The translations under genes and the position numbers were made by a program. A DNA stretch of 64,000 nt from Trichostrongylus colubriformis. Its lineage: Eukaryota > Nematoda > Chromadorea > Rhabditida > Trichostrongylidae. How positions within the stretch are numbered: position 1 is the stretch's first letter; each line of letters opens with the position of its first letter. The DNA lies in NCBI GenBank assembly GCA_963978905.1, contig OZ022258.1, positions 45,740,591-45,804,590 on the forward strand. The letters run 5' to 3'. The notes below the pieces were generated by a model that was not told where the DNA came from, did not search any database, and saw only the letters and a list, made by a program, of their open reading frames with translations. Positions 57,928 to 64,000 of the stretch are shown here, in pieces.

Positions 57928-58600
57928 CGTGACATTTAATTATTATGTCACGGTAGCCTCACCCAGTTATGAATACAGCGGAGTAAACTTGCACGGAGGA
58001 TAGAATTAACGAGCATATTGTCTGAATAACTATGTCACAGGGCTGAAGGCCATAGGCTTCTATAGGGACGTAAGCCGAGCTCGAAATTCGTGTGACCTAA
58101 GCTATACTCGTCAAAAAAAAAACGACCCTCTTGTAAAAAAACTCGAGTTCCGGTGCATCCCTTCATACTCTGCGATGCCGGAGGTGGGCGCGTCCGCGCC
58201 CGCGCCACTTTGCCTCACTACTTGCGAAAGCTGCCACGCCTCGACGCCGGTAGCACTATCGCAAAGTATGAAAGCTGCCTTATGGGATTGTGCGATCCTG
58301 GGGATAGCAGAATCGTAAGGTACAACCTCGACCTTAACGTTTTTGCCTCTGTAACAATACAATCGAAATGATGGAATAATTTTTTCAGTAGAAAGAGCCA
58401 GCTGTTGCAGATGGGGCGAGAGCACATCACTGCCGTATCAGCAGGTGAAGTTTCTTTTATACGTGACCCTTAGCAATGACAGTGCAATAGCTATGGTCGC
58501 TGTGAGGGATAAGGAGAATGTGAGAACATGGAGGAGATATTCTCTCGCAATAAACATTCCACTTCAGAAGACGTGACGTGTGGCGAAACTAGCATTGAAA
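57928..58600. other. No gene; weak foldback at 58.15-58.29 kb
   Basis: TTCATACTCTGCGATGCCGG and a GC-rich core pair imperfectly with CCGGTAGCACTATCGCAAAGTATGAA. Open frames over it on both strands are shadows. Nothing else recognised. Confidence 0.45.
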
Positions 58601-58834
58601 GGGTGTGTACCCTCATGTCAAGATTGTCGCAAGCGAAGCAATGCGGACGAGCTAAAGGCGCCATGTTGTTGGGTCCCGAAGCAATTACAAGCCAACTGCG
58701 TATCGCGCCTCTAACAACGACATGTAATCGTTCTAGGACCCAACTACCGCGACGCCCATAACTCGCACACACTGTCGTGCACGCCTCCCGTCGTCGTGCG
58801 AATCCTGGCATAAGGGTACACACCAGCATTGAAA
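58591..58834. mobile_element. Mutator-like foldback MITE
   Basis: Element 58601-58825 starts GGGTGTGTACCC and ends GGGTACACACCA (one terminal base changed). It is flanked by GCATTGAAA on both sides (58592-58600 and 58826-58834), a 9-bp duplication, or 10 bp if the final A is counted. Subfamily sister of 10917-11155. Confidence 0.8.
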
Positions 58835-58875
58835 TAGCGTGGCTTGGGGTTTTATCATGAATGTATAGGATACCG

Positions 58876-58949
58876 CCGTGAACTCCCACGGCGGATGAAC
58901 GACGGCACTACGAAGCGTCCCGTCGTTCATCCGCCGTGGGAGTTCACGG
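58876..58949. repeat. Perfect 30-bp hairpin
   Basis: CCGTGAACTCCCACGGCGGA.. (58876-58905) and its exact reverse complement (58920-58949) are separated by 14 bases. Perfect arms of this length suggest a young foldback core or a structured RNA; no further element ends were found. Confidence 0.75.
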
Positions 58950-60064
58950 CTGAGGCGAGACACCTTTTGCAGCCGGCTGATACAGCCCCTCAACATTTTG
59001 TAATCTACCCAACCGGCAAAGGGACACGAAAGAGGAGGTGGTTTCCGAGTTACTTCTTCTCTGGTTTTCCGCCGTCTCATTTCGTTCTTCCTCTACTGTT
59101 ACACTGCAGAGCACCTCTACTCTCACATTTCACAATCTGCTAGATTTACCCTTTCCGGTGTCTCTAAACCAGAAGTGTCTAAAGGTCAAACGGGATAAGA
59201 CGAACTATTAGGCTGTGCCAAAAGTCATGTAGGATTTTTTCCGATCATCCCTTTTTTATTATATCTTCAAACTACGAATAGGCAACAAGTTTCGAGTCGC
59301 TATTTCTCCGGTTTACCCTAAACATTTTTTTTTCTAAAAATTGAAGCATAGTAATTTTGTTCAAAAAATTGTTTGCACTATCTATCGGGCGCATTCGTCG
59401 TGATATTCCAGTACTGCCTTCCGCATGCTCGTTAGAGACATCTGTATTCCACTCTCAAACAACTGTTTGAAATTTCCCGTATTCAGAGGATTAGGTGACT
59501 GTCTTTGCTCTACTTGATACCTTCCGTTTTTTTTCGAAGGCCCATTAAGCCATAACCTGAGTTTGCAAAAGGTTCATCAATAGGTGGACATATGCTGCAT
59601 TCTAGAAATGTGGCGAAAAGAAGGCTGAAAGTAGCTTAATCAGGGTTTAACCCATGGTACTACGCCTCTGAAGATGCGTCAAAATGGGTTGGATAGATTT
59701 GTTGAGGTTCTGTAGGTTGGAGATAAATAAACGAAAAATCATCCAAACAAGTCAAATTGATTTAGCCATCTATCGAAACGCGACAGCTGGCGCGAAGTTA
59801 ATTGCAGCTTGGGTAACTGTCCAGAAACCTCAGCGAATAGCAGCATTGTGCTAGAGGCTAACTGGAAGAAAGTGGTCTTATTCAGCATTTTTTAGGCTTT
59901 TCTTGCTTTTTTTTGTCACTTTCGCTCTTCCATACTAGATCAACATGTGTGTGTTTTTATTGCGAAGTGATTACTGAAATGAAGTGATTACTTAAGAAGT
60001 GCTCATCACAGAAGAAGGTATGTAGTTTATTACAATAAATCTAAATATGCATATGAAATACAAG
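58950..60064. other. Mostly unassigned; transposon fragment at 59.2-59.57 kb
   Basis: 59208 starts TTAGGCTGTGCCAAAAGTCATG, a mariner-like terminus. 59395-59510 on the minus strand encodes a short transposase-tail-like piece ('QSPNPLNTGNF', 'LTSMRKAVLEY'). No partner end is present, so this is a fragment. No gene is seen in the rest. Confidence 0.4.
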
Positions 60065-60442
60065 TTAACGAGGAAGAATTTGACAATAAAATTCACAGAT
60101 TCGTAGGCATATCGGCACTCCTTTGATTGCATTCACGGGTTCCAATTCCGTTTCGTTCCGCTGTATAGGTTGTAGAGCCGGTGGGTTTTGCTGTTGCTCC
60201 TCTTCCTTATTATTTGAGCTCTCTTCCATCGTCGTTTCGACTTCTCTTCTATGAAGATGGTCTAGAATCCTTTGACCCAACGCAATATCCGATTTCTTAG
60301 TGGTGGTAGTTGTTTGAGCTCGAAATGTTTTTGCCATTACGGACACAGTGGAATAATCCGGTAAATTTGGAATCTTCCAGAAATTTTCTCCTGAAATGTC
60401 TTGGAATCTGCAACGCTGCTTACGGGTTCCATGCTCGATAGT
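60065..60442 (-). CDS. Candidate terminal exon, unknown hydrophilic protein
   Basis: The minus frame is open from 60442 to the stop at 60065, continuing upstream of its first ATG. It encodes about 125 residues: basic 'RKQRCRF', 'NFWKIPNLPDYSTVS', a Thr run, then acidic, Gln-rich 'NNKEEEQQQNPPALQPIQ', ending 'ICEFYCQILPR'. A possible TTTCAG acceptor at 60391 would start the exon at 60390 in phase 1. Low-complexity middle and no family match; it may be the 3' exon of a gene lying upstream on the minus strand or a relic. Confidence 0.35.
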   Translation of the reverse strand, partial: TIEHGTRKQRCRFQDISGENFWKIPNLPDYSTVSVMAKTFRAQTTTTTKKSDIALGQRILDHLHRREVETTMEESSNNKEEEQQQNPPALQPIQRNETELEPVNAIKGVPICLRICEFYCQILPR

Positions 60443-60539
60443 TCAAAAAGTTCACAAATGGGGCGGCTGTTGTGGATTGTACTGGGAGTGTAGATGAGGG
60501 ATGGTGGGTGATAGGAACTATCAGAGAAAGGCCCATTAG

Positions 60540-60890
60540 GGTTCTTGCAGAGCAGGTTTTGCTTGGGGTCAAGCAATCAACCCTCAAGGGTCGTATTCTG
60601 GGCCGAAAAAGCGCAGTCCTATATCTTGAAATTGCTCGACAGCCACCCGTTTCAAATATCCGGCGATTTTTGTTATCGTTGAATAAATCTTCAAAAAAAA
60701 AGTGGTCATTCGAGGTTCTTGCAGAGCAGGTTTTGCTTGGGGTCAAGCAATCAACCCTCAAGGGTCGTATTCTGGGCCGAAAAAGCGCAGTCCTATATCT
60801 TGAAATTGCTCGACAGCCACCCGTTTCAAATATCCGGTGATTTTTGTTATCGTTGAATAAATCTTCAAAAAAAAGTGGTCATTCGATAGC
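60540..60890. repeat. 176-bp tandem duplication of R3 repeat
   Basis: Two nearly identical units (60540-60715 and 60716-60890) contain GGGTCGTATTCTGGGCCG and GCTCGACAGCCACCCG, followed by the rest of R3 to about 61000. Related single copy at 35655-35935. The two units differ by one A in a run and one or two substitutions, so the tandem step is recent. Confidence 0.8.
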
Positions 60891-61267
60891 CATATTTAGT
60901 ACTAGGTGGGAATGCTGTGCTATTATTATCGATTTTTAGAACATCATAAATATCAAAGCACACCAAGGTCGAGGGAAATGGCCGCTTCATGACGACCTTC
61001 CTCTCTTTTCCATTGAACTCAAGAACGACCACCTTTCAACATCTTCACAATCTCTACAGTATCAGGGACTATTGCCGCTTGCATATTCCTGAGTATTTTA
61101 ATACTGTAATTTTTGTGTTGGTAATTCAAATTCGATCATAACTTTTCAATAGACGAGTCAGCTGACGGCACGTTTCCGTAACCTCATTTACGAGTTCTTT
61201 ACGCGTTCAGCGCCCACGCTTTGCCGTTGTTAAGTGGCCATCTATGGAGATGAAAACAAGATAATCT

Positions 61268-61355
61268 ATTAGGTTGTCGGGAAAGTTCTTTCTTTTTTCA
61301 AAAACTTGCTTTTTTCCTCAAAACTGCTTTCCAGCAACTTCTCTGTACATATATA
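61268..61355. repeat. Mariner terminus fragment
   Basis: TTAGGTTGTCGGGAAAGTTC after TA looks like a mariner end of another subfamily. It is cut off by the next mariner starting at 61356. Confidence 0.5.
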
Positions 61356-62256
61356 TTAGGTTGTCCCAAAAGTCTTGTCGTATTTTTCCAAAAAAAAATC
61401 AGTAACTCATGTTCACTTCAAGGCAGGTCCAGGCGGTTCAGGAATATGGTAGAACGTTCCCTAAGCTTTCTAGGAAAATTCATATTGACCCACCAGATCA
61501 CGTGGAGAGAGCTACAATGCTCGTTGTCGATACCCACCCAACTCGCGGTGTCATCTATTTTGAGCGGACTTGCGGCATCAAAACGACGAAATTGCCACTC
61601 CATCAGCGTTGCACTGGGCAAGGGATCTGTGAGCTACGTGACCGTGCGCCGCTGGCTCATCAGCTTCAGCAACGGCGTGATTGACATGAAGGACCAACTA
61701 CGCTTGGGACTGTGCTGGTTTTGAGACGCGGAAGGAATGCTTTTCCGCGAGGTGCTGGTACAAGGCGAGACAGTCACCGCTACCGTATGCACCCACCAGC
61801 TCCAGCAGCTCGCTGTCGATGTTCGAGAAATGCGCCGAAAAAGCTCCGCGGTCACCCTCCTACATGACGACGCTCGCTCCAATTTCCTCCGATTTCGCGG
61901 AAAGTGCCCAGGCCAAGCTACAGGAGCTCGGCTGGGATATCCTGCCCCACCCGCCATACACACCAGACATTGCCCTTTCTGACCAACACCTTACCCATCC
62001 TCTCGAATCCTTCCTGGCCAAGAGAAAATTGCCAAGAAAACAAGAAATTATGACTTGCTTGCGAAGGCGATCGCTGACTTCTTCGACTCTCAGAACCCAG
62101 AGTTCTGGGAGGAGGGAATCAACGATTTTCCTATAAAGTAGCAGAGGGTTGCCGATAACAATGGTCACTACGATGTTGCCTAATTGTTATTTGTTGGACG
62201 AAAAAAAAATTAAAAAGTTATGATCGAAAAACGACAAGACTTTTGGGACAACCTAA
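61356..62256 (+). mobile_element. Mariner element, 0.9 kb, dead transposase
   Basis: Ends TTAGGTTGTCCCAAAAGTCTTGTCG and CGACAAGACTTTTGGGACAACCTAA are perfect 25-bp inverted repeats between TA dinucleotides. The interior has transposase pieces in shifting plus frames: 'QGETVTATVCTHQLQQLAVD', 'LLHDDARSN' (site of the third catalytic Asp), 'AKLQELGWDILPHPPYTPDI' and 'FLAKRKLPRKQEI'. The N-terminal DNA-binding third is mostly gone; full-length relatives are about 1.3 kb. The perfect ends suggest it could have been mobilised in trans. Confidence 0.8.
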
Positions 62257-62257
62257 T

Positions 62258-62535
62258 ATGTAGTACAAATTCTCACGCATCTATAGGTATTATTGTCCTT
62301 CATCTCCCGGATAACATTTTTCGGCAAAATAAATATATCAAAAGTCAATGTCATCTTTATTACCGAAGGTTTTTTTTTGAATGGCGCTAGATAGAGAAGG
62401 AAAAACATGATAATTCGATGGAGCAAGATCGGGGCTATAAGATGAATTGGGCAGCAATTTTTATCCAAGCTCGAGGATTTTTGGCGAGGCAATTTTTCAA
62501 TGTGTGGGAAGACTTCTTTCTTCAATATTTCAAAC
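62258..62535 (-). pseudogene. Mariner transposase C-terminal fragment
   Basis: The minus strand encodes 'YSPDLAPSNYHVF' (62453-62416), the hallmark before the last catalytic region of mariner, then 'KKTFGNKDDIDF', interrupted by stops. No terminal repeats of its own were found. It abuts the 61356-62256 mariner and the start of the gene C duplication. Confidence 0.6.
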
Positions 62536-64000
62536 GTAATATTGAAGAAGTCCACCTCATTAGAATTCTCGTTCTCTCGCGCGGAAATTTTTCGTGACCG
62601 TATTAATTAATCGCAACATTAGCATCTGGGTAGCAGAGGAACTCGGACCTTCGTAGACAGTTCCTTTCAATAGTTTGACGCGGTCGCGAACACTAATCTC
62701 GAATGTACTCTCAAAATGCGCGAAAGAAATTATGAAGGGTTTCCTCAATAAACATGCACCAAATTCTCAAGCGTAGCTGCCCGCCCGTACAAGCATGAGA
62801 AGTCCACGATGTGCAAACAGCAAGGTAATAGGGTTATAAGCGTCACGATTCAGCTAATTGAGATAAAGATGGTATCGTAATTCAGGTGGTTCCTTTCCTT
62901 CATAAGAGGGAATTCCCTGTCGCTGATACATTTCTAAACATGTTCTCAAAAAGAGATGTAAATTTTTATGTGAAAACAAGTTGATTCCTTTGCGTATTGG
63001 GAGAGGATTGCATTACATTAGCATCATAGAAAGCACCCAGAAGTTTTTTAACTTTCAAGCTCCAATAGAAATAACCATTACAACGGATGCAACGCATCAG
63101 GTCATCGTGCATATGACGCGAGCAAAGCCGCCCATGACTGCACACACGCCGTGCCAGCCTAAGTAGGGTCCTAAGCCCCGCATCAGGGAAGCACCACATG
63201 ACCTTCAGATGTGCTCCAATTTTCACTTCTTTCGATTCTTGTTTCAGTACAGAAGTCTATTTTTTCAGATTTCAGTACTCAACGTACTTTCAGATTGGCG
63301 TGCAAGCTTCCAGAAATTGTCAAAAAGCTTCATCGAGTACTGGTACTGAAGAAGGATCACTTCCTATGATACGTGTTGTAGCAGCAGTGTTCGACAAAAA
63401 AACTCGGCTAATAGTAAACAGGATAACATATCAAACAAAAAGAGCGCTGGTCTCATGGGGTTATGGAAGATATGGGGGAGAAGGTGAAGAGTATGACTGG
63501 AACAAAGTATCTGTTGGATTTTACGCAGCCTTTCTCCGGGTCAAAGACGATCGTAAAAACGAAAATCCTGTCACTAATGTTTTTCTGGTAAATCAGACAG
63601 AATTGATGGTTCATGTCTAAAACCTGCAGGTACAGGGAACGATTTTTCGAAAATGTACGACGTGTCGCCAGTGGTCCCATATTTCGACCTCCTTGATGTG
63701 AAGCACAATTTTCATGCGTGAGTGACTTCGAAGTTTTGATAAATCCCTAACTAACATCACTCTCTTTCCCCTGACTTTTGGCCCTTTATCACTTTTCGAA
63801 GAAAAATTCGGCTCGATGTGGGACGGGGAGAGGAGCTACTTCTCTATGTATGTCGTAAGCTCGCATAAACGTAAAAACGTGCAAGGGACGCTTCCACAGC
63901 TTTGTTCCCTCAGCAGGTCATGGCAGTTGCCCGTTCATTTTCAGAGGTAGAAGATATGAATTTCAGCCCCTCCCCGAGCTTATCTTAGGTCGAAACTCAC
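62532..64000. repeat. Segmental duplication, right copy (runs off the window)
   Basis: Same order as 45315-46757, with scattered substitutions and small indels. The left border coincides with the end of a mariner fragment. Confidence 0.85.
63080..63717 (+). pseudogene. Gene C second copy, exons a and b, frameshifted
   Basis: Exon a ends at 63162 and exon b is 63269-63717. The junction is phase 2, as in the first copy ('PCQP' joined to 'FQYSTYFQIGVQ'). Relative to the first copy, one base is missing near 63603 (GAATACGATGG against GAATTGATGG), which leads to an early stop at 63620. Downstream coding similarity continues in the shifted frame to the same donor (GC|GTGAGT). Most differences in exon b before the shift are mild, so decay is recent or the missing base is a sequencing error. 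Confidence 0.7.

Noticed and set aside
1..64000. CRISPR arrays, prophage or bacterial operons
   Set aside because: Spliced genes with GT..AG introns and eukaryotic transposons throughout; no spacer-repeat array or packed operon.

Overview
The window reads as nuclear DNA of a nematode, most likely a strongylid (hookworm-like) parasite. Three things suggest this: small exons of about 90-210 nt split by kilobase introns, short TTTCAG-type acceptors, and repeats typical of nematodes (mariner, maT-like and Mutator-like miniatures, a Penelope-like element, and an LTR element with a phlebovirus-like envelope). The species call is inference. There are no operons, rRNA genes or CRISPR arrays. Most of the 64 kb is repeat; coding sequence is a small fraction and almost all of it lies in spliced exons.

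Layout. 0-12 kb: mostly dispersed and foldback repeats, with weak exon candidates for a membrane protein (about 0.8-1.6 kb, minus) and a Cys-containing protein (9.4 kb, minus). 12.0-23.1 kb: gene A (plus), a secreted endonuclease/exonuclease/phosphatase (EEP, DNase I-like) enzyme whose seven exons join in frame. 24.5-30.8 kb: gene B (minus), a convergent paralogue with matching exon lengths but no visible exon 2. Their introns hold a dead mariner, several foldback MITEs, tRNA-derived SINE pieces and an LTR-like promoter/polyA module. 33.7-34.7 kb: a 5'-truncated Penelope-like element arranged as an inverted repeat around a GIY-YIG coding remnant. 36.1-37.9 kb: a 1.84 kb element with inverted arms of about 0.66 kb. 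40.8 kb: a Mutator-like MITE nested inside a related foldback. 42.9-44.6 kb: a satellite of about 13 units of 141 bp.

45.3-51.2 kb: gene C (plus), an unrecognised protein in at least four exons. Its 5' part is duplicated at 62.5 kb to the window end, and each copy carries a single-base frameshift. Between the copies, at 51.7-57.9 kb, is a young LTR retroelement (512/515 bp LTRs differing at seven bases, TSD GTGTG, tRNA-Gly-type primer site). Its interior has no gag-pol that I can see: it holds about 1.4 kb of degenerate 28/56 bp repeats, then an envelope-like frame. 58-62.5 kb: more miniature elements, a 176 bp tandem duplication and two mariner remnants.

The host genes show no joint pathway. 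A and B are the same enzyme type and probably arose by inverted duplication. The most unusual objects are the env-only LTR element, the inverted Penelope-like copy, and the contrast between intact gene A and exon-2-less gene B.
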